A stretch of 64,000 nucleotides of DNA from contig NC_090791.1 in the NCBI RefSeq assembly GCF_040054535.1, forward strand, positions 19,012,327-19,076,326, given 5' to 3'. The stretch is from Antennarius striatus (Eukaryota > Chordata > Actinopteri > Lophiiformes > Antennariidae). Of the stretch, positions 1 through 11,479 are shown in pieces (the stretch's first letter is position 1; each line of letters opens with the position of its first letter). The translations under genes and the position numbers were made by a program. The notes beneath the pieces were generated by a model, which saw only the letters and a program-made list of their open reading frames with translations, searched no databases and was not told where the DNA came from.

Positions 1-190
1 CTTTTCCCTTCAGGGGTCGCCACAGCGAATCAGTGTCCTCCATCTAATCCTGTCTTCTGCATCCTCTTCTTTCACACCAACTACCTTCATGTCCTCCTTC
101 ACTACATCCATAAACCTCCTCTTTGGTTTTCCTCTAGACCTCCTGCCTTGCAGTTCAAAACTCAGCATCCTTCTACCAATATATTCACAA
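1..190 (-). mobile_element. Probable LINE 3'-end fragment
   Basis: On the minus strand the segment ends in a stretch resembling the C-terminal tail of fish LINE reverse transcriptases (a basic run followed by a Trp-Arg and Cys-Gly-Asp-Pro type ending). No open frame of useful length is left. The family is not certain; RTE- or L1-like clades are both possible. It runs into the left edge, so its full extent is unknown. Confidence 0.35.
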
Positions 191-224
191 TCTCAAGCAC
201 TTTTTTCAGTCATGTGACAAATAA

Positions 225-1160
225 CAAAGTTAATACTTGGTTGAAAGCCCTTTGCTGGCAGCAACTGCCTGAAGTCTTGAAGTCAGATGCTAGGTTTCCT
301 CCCTTTTGATGCTCTTCCAGGCTTTTACTGCAGGGATTTTCAGTTGTTGTATATGGGTCTGAAGTTTATGAACGGGTGAAATGAATGCTCAATTGGGTTG
401 AGAGAAGATACCTGACTTGGCCATTCAAGGATAGTCCTCTTCCTTGCTATAATTAAGTTCCGGATTGCTTTTGCTGAACGTTTTAGGTCACTGTTGATCT
501 GTATTACAAAACCCTATCCATTCAATTTGGCTGCATTTGGCTTGATTTGAGCCAACTGTGTCCCGGACCACCTCTGAATTCATCTGTCCTGTGTCACATC
601 ATAAATTAACACCAGTGACCCAGCGCCACTGGCAGACATGCATGTCCAAGCCATCACACTTCCCCCACCATGTTTTACAGATGATGTGGTGTGCTTTGGA
701 CCTTCAGTTGTCTTTCATGTTTTTTCTTGTCATCGTTCTGGTAGAGGTTGATCATCTTTTCATCTATCCAAAGAATATTCTTCCAAAACTGCTAGTTTGT
801 CTGTTTGTTTTAGTAAAGTTCAGTCCAGCCTTTCCATTCTTTTATTATGCCGTGAATCATATTTATTTTATTTCATGCAATCTTCTGTTCATGGTAGACT
901 TGGACATGACAAGCCTTCCTCTTGGAGAGTGTTTGGAACTTGGTTGGTTGATGTTAAGAGGTTTTTCATCACCATGGGAAAGATTCTGAGATCATCCACC
1001 ACTGTAATCTTCAGTGGACATCCAGGTCTTCCAAAGTTCACTAGTCGTTTCTTTTGTCTTGTGGTGCTCCAAACTAGATTTTCCTATTTTTGTCTTTCTG
1101 AAGCTTAAGGATGGCTTCTTTCACCTGCATGGAGAGCTCCTTTGACCACCTTTGTCTTCA
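225..1160 (-). pseudogene. Tc1/mariner-type transposase relic
   Basis: Read on the minus strand, this shows scattered landmarks of a Tc1-like DDE transposase in the right order: a helix-turn-helix-like N-terminal part near 1100-1150, a W-K-N-I-L-W-I-D-E block and an INLYQND block near 730-790, KHGGGSVMAW near 650-690, EWPSQ and LNPIEH near 380-430, and a final Q-x-L-x-A-x-K-G-F block near 240-280. The family normally has one uninterrupted gene of about 340 codons; here stops and frameshifts break it and the central catalytic block reads N-S-D-L-K rather than D-N-D-P-K, so it is dead. Plus-strand open frames across this segment are shadows of the relic. No terminal repeats were identified. Confidence 0.8.
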
Positions 1161-2356
1161 CAGCAAAATGTTCTAATTTCTTTTATATGTTTAATTAGAA
1201 ATATAACATAATGAAGGAATTGCCCACTGTTGCCCAAGACATGGCCTTTGAGTCATTTGTCCAAATAGTTTTGATCCATTTTACAATAGAGTAGGACATG
1301 TTAAGGAGCTGACACTCCTAAACCCTTCATCCAATTGTGGATACCATAAAATGAAAGCTGAGAGTCCATCATATTATGTCCATCATACTGAAATCTATTT
1401 CATTAAAGGGCAAAACAAAAAATTGTGTCCAAATACACATGGATCTAAATGTGTTGGACTTTACTAGCCTGATAGTAGTACAACAAATTTAGTGCATCTA
1501 TAAGCTTAATTTTCTGAAAGGTTGCGGGACTGATTGTAGCTTTTTGTCTTGACACTAGAGGTTCATGAAGGCCAAATCCAGAGATTAGAAGCAGTTTGAT
1601 GTGGATATGAATTGAATAAATGAATAATATTGAATTGAAAAATAGAAAACAGAGAATTCATTTTATAATTTTCATTTTGACATTGATCATATAGACCTCA
1701 ATAGAGGGATGGGGAAATTTTCCAGTTCTTCTGTTGTCTGCTGGTCTGATCCACGCATGGCTTGGAGTCAAGTGAAATACCTCAGACAAGTTGAGAGAGA
1801 ATTTATACCCTGGTATTTGATATTCTGTAGGAAATGAGTAGTAATGATTTTTGTCTGAAGAATTCCATGACCTATCTATACTGGCAGTATTGTTGTGTTT
1901 GATCAGTTAATAGTTACTGCAATGACTGTGTGGGTTGTTGTAGTTAGAGTAGTACAGGTAAGCCTCACCCTACATCATTAATCAGTTCCAGGAGACACAA
2001 ATTTAAAAAAGCATATGTCAAATTAACTTATATCCAGACCAAAGCAAAACTAACTATATTTTAAATTCTGTACTGTACTTCATTTATGAATGTATTTTCA
2101 ATAATATACAGTTAATACTGTATGACTATTTTAAGCTTACAAATAATTATTTTTACAATAGTACAGAAAGAACATTTAAATTCACAAATACAGTTTGGCA
2201 ATATTTACTGCACATAACGAGTCTTATTTATGAATGAAAGTAAATTCCTTTTTTAAGATTAAACAAGGTAAAATGACATCTTTTTATTTTGCCATAGTAA
2301 AAAATAATATTTTTTCAATTTTACCAATACGTATCGAAGTATAATCGAGAACGAAA
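1161..2356. other. Non-coding, AT-rich stretch
   Basis: No gene was recognised. The sequence is AT-rich with short broken frames only. Around 1958-2010 there is a segment resembling the end of a pogo/Tigger-like MITE (acaggtaagcctcaccctac), too degraded to assign. Confidence 0.5.
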
Positions 2357-2735
2357 TACAGTAATCCCTCGCTGATTCACCTTCAAGTTGCGCAGCTTCA
2401 CTGCATCATTGATTTTTAGTAGGTAATCACGTGATACCGTGCGTGCATGCTATTGGCTGAAACCAATTGTGTGTGCACTGTGTTCCAAGACTCACAGTTC
2501 CTCCTGCAAGTTTACTTTTGCTTTGTGAAGTGGATTTTTTTTTTTGTGAAACCACTGCAATGGCTACCAAACATGCTGCAACGTCTAAGGTTGTTAATAA
2601 CAATATGGGGATGGTTAATAAATTTTTAAATTACTATAAATAATAAAATATATAATCGGTTGCAATATCGCAGAATTTCATTTTTCACGGGTAGTCCTGG
2701 AATGGATTAACCGCGAGTAACGAGGGAATACTGTA
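2357..2735. mobile_element. Pogo/Tigger-like MITE, copy 1
   Basis: A 379-bp non-coding element bounded by TA dinucleotides with inverted ends: it opens with ACAGTAATCCCTCG and closes with CGAGGGAATACTGT. It shares TIRs and an internal block (TATTGGCTG-type, cacgtga and cctacta-type words) with copies at 17303-17654 and 26339-26853. TA target sites and CAGT-type ends fit the Tc1/mariner superfamily, pogo/Tigger branch; the family name is inferred. Confidence 0.65.
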
Positions 2736-2877
2736 ACTCCAAAAGACATTAGCAAAAGTATACCTGTATATATCACTGACATAAAAATTAATTTTGTGTT
2801 CTGAAATACATGAAGGAATACCTATGCTACTGAGGTTTTATGCAGCTCGTGGTTCAAGTAATATTACAAATAATACT

Positions 2878-2880
<3 letters not shown>

Positions 2881-2921
<41 letters not shown>
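2881..2921. repeat. (ATA)n microsatellite
   Basis: Uninterrupted trinucleotide repeat of about 14 units. Confidence 0.95.
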
Positions 2922-2922
<1 letters not shown>

Positions 2923-3174
2923 GTAATAAATATATAGTAGGCATCCTTATGTGGTTCCTCTTCTTTAAAAAAAACTGTCTGGTGTGATCCTGTTGGTTGT
3001 TACTGTGGCCTTTAATGAGTAATACACAGATGTTATCTGCTGAATAAATGACTCCAAATCAAGATTTGTGCCCTAAAATGAAGAGACAGGAATCAGTAAC
3101 TCTGTAAAAAGCTTTTTCTGATCCAACAACATTTGTGTAGCCATTGTGTTGTTGTGTTGATACATATTGATGAG

Positions 3175-3401
3175 TGTTGTGTCCAAGTGGGGAACACGTA
3201 TACATACAAGGAGGCAGAGAGTGAAGTGCTGAACATTAAAACTACATTTATTTTTATTTACCGCATCCGGTACACCAGGTTGGCAATCTGCATATCTGTC
3301 ATTACCTGAAGCGCGTGTATAGAGGAGCGCTAACATTATACAGCCCCCGCCTAAACACAAGACATTATGGGAAGGGTAGTTTTTAATATCTATATACAAC
3401 A
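3175..3401 (-). repeat. 3' LTR of the gypsy element
   Basis: The 227-bp repeat begins TGTTGTGTCC and ends ACAACA, giving the usual TG...CA ends. It is the downstream LTR because the element is on the minus strand and the polypurine tract lies at its inner edge. It matches 7637-7861 apart from scattered substitutions and short indels. Confidence 0.95.
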
Positions 3402-3410
3402 TTCCTCCCC
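3402..3410 (-). other. Polypurine tract of the gypsy element
   Basis: On the minus strand GGGGAGGAA directly abuts the 3' LTR, as expected for the plus-strand priming site of an LTR element. Confidence 0.75.
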
Positions 3411-3555
3411 GGAAACCTTTAACCTCATCCTTTTTTTCTTTAAATCAAACCCATTGTGTTTACTTACACTTACAAATAATGGTCAGTCCATCTTAACCCA
3501 TAACAAAAAAATCATCTGTATCTTTTACAGGATAACCTCATTCACTCATTACATT

Positions 3556-6500
3556 TCAATAGGTTAAACGTTCAGGAGCTCGCCTGACTCTCTGTGGTCG
3601 CGTACTGACTGGTTCATTCACAATTTCATTAAATTCCTCTCCTTCCAGTTCAAGATTGGGTACAATCTCTGTTTCAGGAGGGTCATACAATTGTTCTGCC
3701 CTCACTTCATCATTCTCAGTGTTGCATTCACCAGAAATGCATCTAGCAATCAGTTGATCAATGTGCTTTTTGTTCATTTGTCCATCTATTTTAACCAGAT
3801 AAGTAAGAGGACCCAGCACTCGTTCAATTATACCATGTTTCCATTTCTTTCCTTCTCCTCCCCGGAAATGTTTAACCAGCACTGCTTGATTTGGCTGTAA
3901 GACTCTCACACGAGTTTGATTGCTTTTCACTTTTTCTTGTTTGTCTTGCATTTGTACAAAAAGCTTTGGTGTCACTTGTGACAACCTGGTTCTGACCTTT
4001 CTCTTTAGGAACAGCTGAGAAGATGTTTTCCCTGTAGAGGAACATGGTGTGTTTCGATAACTGAATACAAAACTATCTATACAGTGTTGCAATGATCGCC
4101 CAGAATCTTTCTGTTTATCCAGTGACTGCTTAAACGTTTGGACCAACCTCTCAACTAATCCATTGGAAGCTGGATTGTATGGGGCAGACTTGATATGTTT
4201 CACTCCATTAGCTTCCAAAAATGTTTCGAACTCTTTTGAAACCAACTGTGGGCCATTATCTGAAACAACCACTTGGGGGAAGTCCATAAGCTGCAAACAG
4301 ACTCCTCATAGCTTCAACAGTAGCTGTAGCAGTAGTACTTGTCATTAATTTCACCTCTGGCCAACGTGAATATGCATCACTAACCAACAAAAATTGGTGC
4401 TTCCCTTTTTCTGCTAAATCTACGTGAATTCGCTCCCATGGCAGCTCTGGCCATTTCCATGGGTGCACTGGTGCTTTGTTAGGTGCATGCCTGTTGTTCT
4501 GACAAGTAGGACAGCTTTCTACCATGGCTTCAATTTCATTATCCAAGCTTGGCCACCAAAAATGGCTTCTAGCTAAAGCCTTTGTCCTAACAATGCCCAA
4601 ATGCTCTTCATGTAGTTCTTTCAACATTTTAGGTCTCAGTGCTGTAGGTATTATTACTTTCAACCCCCACAAAACACAATCTGCTTCCACAGTAAGTTCA
4701 TTACGTCTGTTCCAGTATGGTTTTAAGTCACCTTCACTCACATGTTTTGGCCATCCGGTTTTGTGTTAGATGTCTCACCTTAGTAAGTATTTTGTCTTTG
4801 TCTGTCTCTTTCTGTATGTCTTTTGCTGACACAGGGATAGATTCTAGCCAAGACACTCTAAATTTTGGGTTGCTTTGTGGCGCTTCTTTCAGTAGCGGTA
4901 ATCGGGATAACCCATCAGCATTTGCATGTTGTGCAGAGGCTTTGTAGACTATGTCATACTGATAAGCTGACAGCAATAAAGCCCATCTCTGTAGACGCGC
5001 AGCAGCTAATGCTGGTACTCCTGTCTATGGTCCGTGACCAATACAAATTTCCGGCCATAGAGATAATCCCTGAATTTTTGTACGCCAAAAATGATGCCTT
5101 GCGCTTCCTTCTCAATTTGTGAGTAGTTAATTTCAGTTTTACTCAAGGTATGTGAGGCGTATGCTATTGGTCGCTCACTACCGTCTGTCATTTTGTGTGA
5201 TATCACAGCTCCTAACCCATAGGCACTACCATCACAAGCCAGTAAGATTGGCAATTGTGGATCGAAGTGTGTGAGAACACTAGACGATGCCAACTGTGAT
5301 TTTGTCTTCTCAAATGCTGCTTGACATCGGGTGGACCAGTTCCACTGACTGTCCTTCATTAGCAACACGGTCATTGGTTTGATCATGGTTGAGAGATTCT
5401 CAAGAAATTTTCCATAGTAAGTCAATAAGGCTAAAAATGCCCTAAGCTCTGTGACATTTTTAGGAACTGAAGCGTTGACTATTGCTTCGACTTTCTCGGG
5501 TACAGGGTGTAACCCTTCACTGTCAATTTTGTGCCCCAAGTAGGTTACACTTGGCTGGCTGAAGCTAAATTTGTCTCTGTTCACCCGTATGCCTCTGTCT
5601 TGTAAGCGCTGTAACACCAGCTCGACATTTTCCCAGTGTTTGGCTTCAGTTGCTCCTATAATCAGTATGTCGTCAAGGTAGCATACAACTTTTGGTAAGC
5701 CCAGAAGAATCTGATCCATAATACGTTGGAATATTGCCGGTGAACTAGCTATACCATAGGGTAACCTATTCATTTGGTAAAGCCCCTTTGGTGTATTGAT
5801 GGTCAAGTATTGTTTGGATTTGTCATCTAGCTCCACCTGCTGGTAAGCTTGGGTAAGATCTAGCTTCGTGAAATATTTTCCCCCAGCTAATTTGGCAAAC
5901 AGATCCTGTGTTTTAGGAAGAGGGTATTTGTCTACCTCTAACCACAGATTTACGGTTACCTTGTAGTCACCACAAATTCTGACATCACCATTTGTTTTTG
6001 GAATGCACACAATTGGAGTTGCCCATTCACTATACTCCACTGGAGTGCAAACTCCCATTTCCTGCAGTTTGGCTAACTGTTGATCCACTGCGGCACTCAG
6101 TGCATAAGGCACTGATCTAGCCTTGCAGAATTTTGGATTGGCATTTTCCATCACTCTAAGTTTTGCTTGTACACCTGAAATGACCCCATGATCTGCATTG
6201 AACACAGGAGAGTATTTCTCATACATCTCTGATAGAGGATCAGTAACCAGTAAGTGATTCACTCTAGACCAGTCTAAACGCAGGTGCTGAATCCAATTTC
6301 TGCCCGTGAGTGTTGGACCACTTCCTTTTGCCACTAACAGTGTCAGCTGTTTTGTTTGCTTACCACACTGCACTTTAACTTTGATTTGACCCATAAGTAC
6401 AATTGGCTCTGAGGCAGTTTACACTTTTTAAACCGCTTTGTGAACAGCTTTTCTGACATTACACTCATTGCTGCACCTGTGTCCACTTCCATCTTAATCT

Positions 6501-6720
6501 TAACACCATTGCATCTGACCATAACCATATATGGCTTCACATATTCACTGTCACCTTTCACTGTAAACAGTTCATAGTCTTTTTTGACTCCTGGTACTTC
6601 AGTGTCTGTACAGCTCCCAGCTTCTGGAGGCTGTCCTGGCGCATATGTGGCTCCCTCCGGGAGCAATGCTGACCATTGACTCCGCTCAGCACCTGTCCCC
6701 TTGTCCGGTGGCTCTCTCAC
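3556..6720 (-). pseudogene. gypsy pol: protease, RT, RNase H, integrase (disrupted)
   Basis: Pieces in order on the minus strand: protease (6343-6720) with the D-T-G-A active site; reverse transcriptase plus most of RNase H (5006-6394, 462 codons open) with the YLDD catalytic box; the end of RNase H (4734-4976) with an A-D-x-L-S-R block; integrase zinc domain and first part of the catalytic core (4256-4741); rest of the core and C-terminal domain (3556-4296) with S-D-N-G and Y-N-P-x-S-N-G blocks. Frame changes near 6380, 4990, 4740 and 4280 break the polyprotein. Only RT is still a long uninterrupted frame. The element cannot encode a full polyprotein as it stands. Confidence 0.93.
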
Positions 6721-6765
6721 GACGTAGAGGGTGTCTCGCTCGGCTGGGGCACTCCTCGCTGACGC

Positions 6766-7600
6766 TCACTGACCACCGCTGTGCTTGTCGGATCCCTTCG
6801 TTCTGCATGCTTGCTCCAGATGTCCTTTCTTGTTGCACGCTCTGCACTGGAAATCTTTGTATTTGCAGTTGGCAGGCGAATGTCCTTCTCTCTGGCAACG
6901 GTAGCACTGGTTGACTCCGCCACTGGCGTTTTGCTTTGGTTTCTTCTCTGAATCTTTTGGGCGTGCATGAGCCTTTCCCTTGTTGTAGCTGCTCACGCTG
7001 TCGGTTCTAAGCGCTGTTTGCTGAATTGTTTTCAGACTGCTCGTGGTGGACTCGAAATTATGAACAATGTCCATGACTTTTGCACACTTCAGTTTTTCTC
7101 CATACGCAGCACTTAAAGGCTTGCTTCGTAGCTCTTTGCTGCTAATTCCATAAACTAGCTGGTCCCTCAGCTGCTCATCCAATCTGTCACCGAACTCACA
7201 AGTTGATGAAAGTCCTTTTAACGCAGCCACATATTCCGCTACAGTCTCTCCATTTTGCTGTTTTCGAACACGGAATGTGTAACGTTCACTTAACACATTT
7301 TTCTTCGACACAAAGAATTATCTCATTGCTTTTAACAATTAATCCAACTTTTTCGGTGCTAGCAAGTCTGTCAGTAATGAGAAAGTCTTTGCACCTACCA
7401 CGGATAAGGAAACAGCTCGTTGTTTCCCTTGCTCTATTCCGTTGGCTTCCACAAACTGTGTGAATCTTTGCTCATACGTCATTGAAACTTTCATCGCTTT
7501 CATTGAAGCACAAGCCCGTCTCGCTGCTGTAAACTGCCATCATTCTGCTAGCTTCTTCTGCTAACTTCACTGTCATTCTGGCATCTTCGTTCTGCTTCCA
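6766..7600 (-). pseudogene. gypsy gag with two zinc knuckles (disrupted)
   Basis: The open part (6766-7311) encodes a capsid-like helical segment followed by a basic linker and two CCHC-type zinc knuckles (C-Y-R-C-x4-H-x4-C, then C-R-A-C-x4-H-x4-C), the RNA-binding part of Gag. The N-terminal portion, about 7312-7600, reads as related capsid sequence but contains stops just upstream of 7311. Gag packages element RNA; this copy is broken. Confidence 0.85.
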
Positions 7601-7620
7601 AAGTCGTGGTTAACAATCCG

Positions 7621-7633
7621 ATCCTCGTCGCCA
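7621..7633 (-). other. Primer binding site for tRNA-Ser
   Basis: Three bases inside the 5' LTR, the minus strand reads TGGCGACGAGGAT. This is the exact complement of the 3' end of vertebrate tRNA-Ser(GCT) including CCA, as I recall that tRNA. Position and sequence fit the minus-strand priming site. Confidence 0.85.
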
Positions 7634-7636
7634 GTA

Positions 7637-7861
7637 TGTTGTGTCCGAGTGGGGAACACGTATACATACAAGGAGGTGGAGAGTGAAGTGTTGAACATTA
7701 AAACTACATTTATTTTTATTTACTACATCCGGTACACCAGGTTGGCAATCTGCATATCTATTACCTGAAGCGTGCGGAATAGGGGAGCGCTAACATTATA
7801 CAGCCGCCGCCTAAACACAAGACATTATGTGAAGGGTAGTTTTAAATATCTATACACAACA
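7637..7861 (-). repeat. 5' LTR of the gypsy element
   Basis: The 225-bp copy of the LTR begins TGTTGTGTCC and ends ACAACA, next to the primer binding site and the right-hand ATGAG target duplication. Confidence 0.95.
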
Positions 7862-7866
7862 ATGAG

Positions 7867-8454
7867 GTCTTAAGTTTTCTTATGTTGTGGGAAAGAGAAG
7901 TTCTGAGATGCCAACTCAGCACCACCTAATGGTCAGTTGCAGCCATTTTCATGGTGGAGGAGCAATCTGGATTGTGTCCTAGTCATGGAACGCTGGATTA
8001 ACTCTTCACTTTCACTGCCATGCTGAAGGGTCGTGGAAGTTTTTCCAACAGTCATGTTTGATCTGTGTAGGTGCAAGCAGGAGACAGGTTTCTTCTGCTC
8101 TGCATGAGTGTCATTAAGTTTTTTATAATTTAATTCTTTATTATGGACAGCCTCCACCCGCGTCCTCTACTGCAAGCCAGCACCACTGGATTGGTGTAGT
8201 CATTGGAGGAGATGCTGTCCATGAGGACGAGGAGAGGTTCGGGGATTTGGGATCTTATTCCTGTTGAGATCCAGAGAAGATAATGGGGCAGTCACAGGAA
8301 GCGACAGTAAAGGCTAAGCTACCAGCTAGACCCATTAGCACAAAGCTGGTCCAACCTCCTGCTTCAATCCGTCCGTCATCATGGGTGATGTGAACACGCT
8401 GCCCAACGAGTTGGACAAACTGACAATGCTGTGCAGGACTGAGCAGTAAGTAGA
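7867..8454. other. Non-coding stretch, nothing recognised
   Basis: It lies between the gypsy insertion and the hAT relic. I see short frames only and no motif I can assign. Confidence 0.4.
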
Positions 8455-8534
8455 GGCAATATTTTCCTGCTGAGAAATTTCGTAAGTAGAACATTTCGTA
8501 AGTAGAGACATTCATAAGTAGAGGTACCACTGTA
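8455..8534. mobile_element. Tigger-like MITE end fragment
   Basis: The minus strand begins TACAGTGGTACCTCTACTTA and continues with tandem CTACTTACGAAAT-type words, typical of the ends of widespread pogo/Tigger-like MITEs. The other end was not found. Confidence 0.5.
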
Positions 8535-8592
8535 CAGCACTATTTTCACAGTCACTGGGAAGTGGGTTCTTTTTCGCGAGATTCAAAGAGAA

Positions 8593-9410
8593 ATGTCTGC
8601 GTCTTATTCGCGGGACGACGTGGAGAGGAATTTCCAAACCTGCCACAAAAACATCGACGTGAACTACCCACCCATCAGCGCATTACGGACAGAAAAAGTG
8701 TGTAGGTTAAAGGCAGCTATAGACAAACAACAGATTTCTTTCACCAAGCCTGTGAAAAAAATCACAGAAAGCAACCAAAGTTTTGTTTAGAGTTACGCAT
8801 TTTTTGGTAAAGAATAAGAAACCTTTTTCGGATGGTAAGGTTTTCAAAGAAGCTATGATGCTTGTAGCAAACACATTACAGTATTCAAAGATGAGAAACA
8901 TGGTCCTGATGTCATCTCCACGCTCTCAGATGTCCAGTTTGGAGCAAATACGATGGCTACTTTGTCTGTGAATTCAACAGAGCAGCTGAACCAGGATCTC
9001 GCTGCCTGCACGTGGTTTAGTGTCCAATGTGAAGACGTTTCTGCATCTGAAGCTTTGGATGAAGCTGTAAAAAAGGACTCCCAAGTTATGAACAGACTAG
9101 GACTGGAATTTGAAGAAAGGTTTTGTGACTTCGAGCAGCTTGAACCATGTCATTTGTTACAAATCCTTTCATGCATGTACTTGACATCCACTGCCGAGCA
9201 GCTCAGTGCTTTGTTCATTTTGAACGCTGGTGGGGTAGAGATGCAACAAACGTCTGGTGCCTTGTGGACAAAGAGAAGTATAGTGGAGTATGCACAGCAG
9301 CCATGAGAATTGCCTGCTTTTTTGGTTCAACCAATCTCTGTGAATCAGCCCTTTCCAACATGAACTTCATCAAGAACAAACACAGAACACGCCTGACTGC
9401 TGCACAATGA
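8593..9410 (+). pseudogene. hAT-family transposase relic (ZBED5/GTF2IRD2-like)
   Basis: Consecutive frames share features of the hAT transposases from which vertebrate ZBED5, FAM200 and the GTF2IRD2 C-terminus derive: an N-terminal part with a spaced R-x-D-V block, a central F-x-V-Q-C-x-D-like block near 9020, and at the end the dimerisation segment L-C-E-S-A-L-S-N-M-N-F-I-K with R-x-R-L-T (9339-9407). Those proteins are about 500-600 residues; here the parts are in different frames and the middle (zinc-finger and most catalytic residues) is missing. No TIRs were found. It is a decayed relic, not a domesticated gene. Confidence 0.7.
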
Positions 9411-9802
9411 CACGTCTCACTGAGAATTGCAGTGTCAAATTATTCACCAGATTATAATGCACTGGTCAGCAGAATGCATTGCCAGGCTTCCCACAGAGAC
9501 AATTTTTTAAATTGTTTTAACAGCAGCAATATTCATTAAAATATTTCACAAAATTTTAAATATTCAGTAAAAATGTATTAACTTGTTCAATCAAAAAAAA
9601 AAGTTTCCTTGGTTTACAGTAAAAATGCTAGAAGAGATCATTTGCATTACAAATACATGCCCCCCTGACTTTCAAATGTTTGGATAAATAAACATAAATA
9701 AAGTGCACCATTTTTAAACATCTTTTTTCTGATTATTATTGCTGTGTAAATCACTGATAGTTGTCGAAAGTAAAATACAAATTATGGATAAAAATGGCAG
9801 AT

Positions 9803-9803
<1 letters not shown>

Positions 9804-9873
<70 letters not shown>
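9804..9873. repeat. (GT)n microsatellite, about 70 bp
   Basis: Pure GT repeat. Open frames through it (Cys-Val runs) are artefacts. Confidence 0.97.
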
Positions 9874-9876
<3 letters not shown>

Positions 9877-10298
9877 CAGTTTCCAGTTCACATTATTCAG
9901 CATAACTTTTATTATTTATACCAGCTTCCATCAAGGAAAAGAGTTAACATGGTGCGATATCTATTAATGCACTCATTGGGTCGGTCCTTAGATGCGGTAT
10001 CATCCTCAGCTGTATTCTTTTATTCCGGTTATTCCAAACGCCACCGCGTCTGTAGAACTTGCGCGTTCTCGAAATCGGCGGATTTGCGCGCCCACGGCAG
10101 AATACCGGCTTGAGCCGGTACAAAGCCGTCAAAACAGCCTGAAATGTTTCGCTCCACACAAAAGATGCATCCGCTTGAGACAGAGCGGTGACAAACAGAC
10201 GTGGTGTCGGTCTTAATATTCATGTTCAGATTTTTTTTTCCCAGCAGCGGTAAATTCCTAGGATTTTTTAATGGTTATTTCTCTCCTATCTCCAGCTG
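9874..10298 (+). other. Upstream region of slc16a6, CpG-containing
   Basis: No gene. From about 10030 to 10220 the sequence is richer in G+C and CpG than its surroundings, as expected near a vertebrate promoter. I cannot name binding sites with confidence. Confidence 0.4.
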
Positions 10299-10306
10299 TA
10301 TAAATA
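10299..10306 (+). promoter_or_regulatory. slc16a6: Probable TATA box of slc16a6
   Basis: TATAAATA lies about 25-30 bp before a plausible start region and about 80 bp before a strong splice donor at 10388. It is the best promoter candidate upstream of the first coding exon, but no transcript evidence is available. Confidence 0.45.
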
Positions 10307-10329
10307 GGCATGTTCAGTATTTTTTCAGC

Positions 10330-10387
10330 TTCAACAAGTGAAATGACATTCAGTTAAAACCCAGTTTGTTCCAGTCGAGTGCTGCCG
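10330..10387 (+). other. slc16a6: Putative non-coding first exon of slc16a6
   Basis: The sequence downstream of the TATA box ends at a consensus donor (CCG then GTAAGT). Joined to the acceptor at 12308 it would form a 5' UTR with the start codon 15 bases into the second exon. The transcription start near 10330 is an estimate. Confidence 0.4.
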
Positions 10388-10864
10388 GTAAGTAACGACC
10401 GCTGTCAGCTCGGTACCGGGGGGGTCCAGCTGCGGGATGGGGCGGCTGTCGGGTGGACTCCAACGATCCGACATTTATTTCCCAGAACCGCTGCTGACGT
10501 GACGTTCTAACGTTTTATTATTACCAGCATCTGTTTGTCTGAGAGGAACGCGTTCAGATCATGTCCGCGTTCCTCCATGTAACGAGAGAAATGTTGGTTC
10601 TCTCTGTTATCGGTGGGATTGTCTCGGTTTGCTGTCAGTCAACAGTCAGTGCAGCTGGAAGCAGCCGGGCTGCTGCCTGGAACCAGGCTGTGTGCGCCGG
10701 AGGAAACCTCTGTGACGCGGGACGTGACGTCATCATCCTGTTCTGCATTGCGGCTGTTTGGCGTCTTTTCTGCTTCCTGTTTGGTGTTCCTACAAGTTGT
10801 TCATGCAAATTCAGAAACACATTTTGATGACGCAGCTCTTAATTTTGGTGTCATTTTTTCACCC

Positions 10865-11250
10865 GTTTTTTTTTTGTTAATATCCCGCTTCAAAGCAGTG
10901 ACGTATTGTAATGTCAGTGTTCGTGTGTTCGTCCGTTCGTTAGTCCACAAATATCTTCGCAACCGTTGCAGATAGAGATGAAACCAAAAGCACATCATTC
11001 AGGCAGCAAAGGGGATGAAAATGAGATGATGACCTTGACCTTAAGACAAGAATGTCAAGGTCAAATTTTAACTTATGCACACTCAGGAACCAGATATGAT
11101 AGAAAGACGAGGGAGAAGGTCAATGTGAGTAAGACCATAGATCAAAGACCTTTGATCTTTGACCTATGCAAGTAGGTCAGGGTAAAATTTTGCCTTCAGG
11201 GGTGTCGTGTGATGTTGCAATCTCTGATTGCCTTAGCTCTTGTTTGTTTG
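10865..11250 (+). repeat. Dispersed repeat, copy A (slc16a6 intron 1)
   Basis: The segment starting near tcccgcttcaaag and running through cttcgcaaccgttgcagata, gatgaccttgacctt and gtgagtaagaccatagatca is repeated at 11835-12305 in the same orientation with moderate divergence. No coding potential or terminal inverted repeats were recognised; the family is unknown to me. Confidence 0.75.
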
Positions 11251-11479
11251 TTTGTTCGTTGTTCCTGCTTCTTTATGTACTGTAGTTACTTTCTGCTAAA
11301 CACTTAAAAGTTGGTCAAACTTAACTTATTCGTGGCCGGTGTCACCGTCCTCACAAAACAGAGGAACTTCTTTGACCATCCTGTGCTGTATATTTGGTTT
11401 CATTTACCCTTTTTCTTGTAGAGGAGACGACTGTAATCGTCTCGTCTGCGATCGCTTTGCGGGTCAGGGGTCTGCTGGA

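Larger units (their letters stand above)
3170..7866 (-). mobile_element. Ty3/gypsy LTR retrotransposon, full length but broken
   Basis: A complete element in minus orientation: LTRs at 3175-3401 and 7637-7861, flanked by the 5-bp target duplication ATGAG (3170-3174 and 7862-7866). Internal order on the minus strand is primer binding site, gag with zinc knuckles, protease, reverse transcriptase, RNase H, integrase, polypurine tract. Protease-RT-RH-IN order and the absence of an envelope-like frame mark it as Ty3/gypsy rather than Ty1/copia or a retrovirus. The tRNA-Ser primer site fits the mag-like lineage, which is inference. Frameshifts and stops in gag and at several points in pol make it non-autonomous. 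By eye the LTRs differ by roughly 14 substitutions plus small indels, so it is not a recent insertion. Confidence 0.95.

Noticed and set aside
558..1108. Open frames of 143 and 103 codons on the plus strand
   Set aside because: They start with GTG or lie antisense to the Tc1 transposase relic; no protein similarity on the plus strand.
3170..7866. Endogenous retrovirus
   Set aside because: No envelope-like frame between integrase and the 3' LTR; gene order and zinc knuckles fit Ty3/gypsy.
9739..10113. Cys-Val-rich open frame
   Set aside because: Translation of the (GT)n microsatellite. The same holds for frames at 28527-28787, 42538-42866, 42915-43258, 45970-46278, 54608-54959 and 55184-55411.
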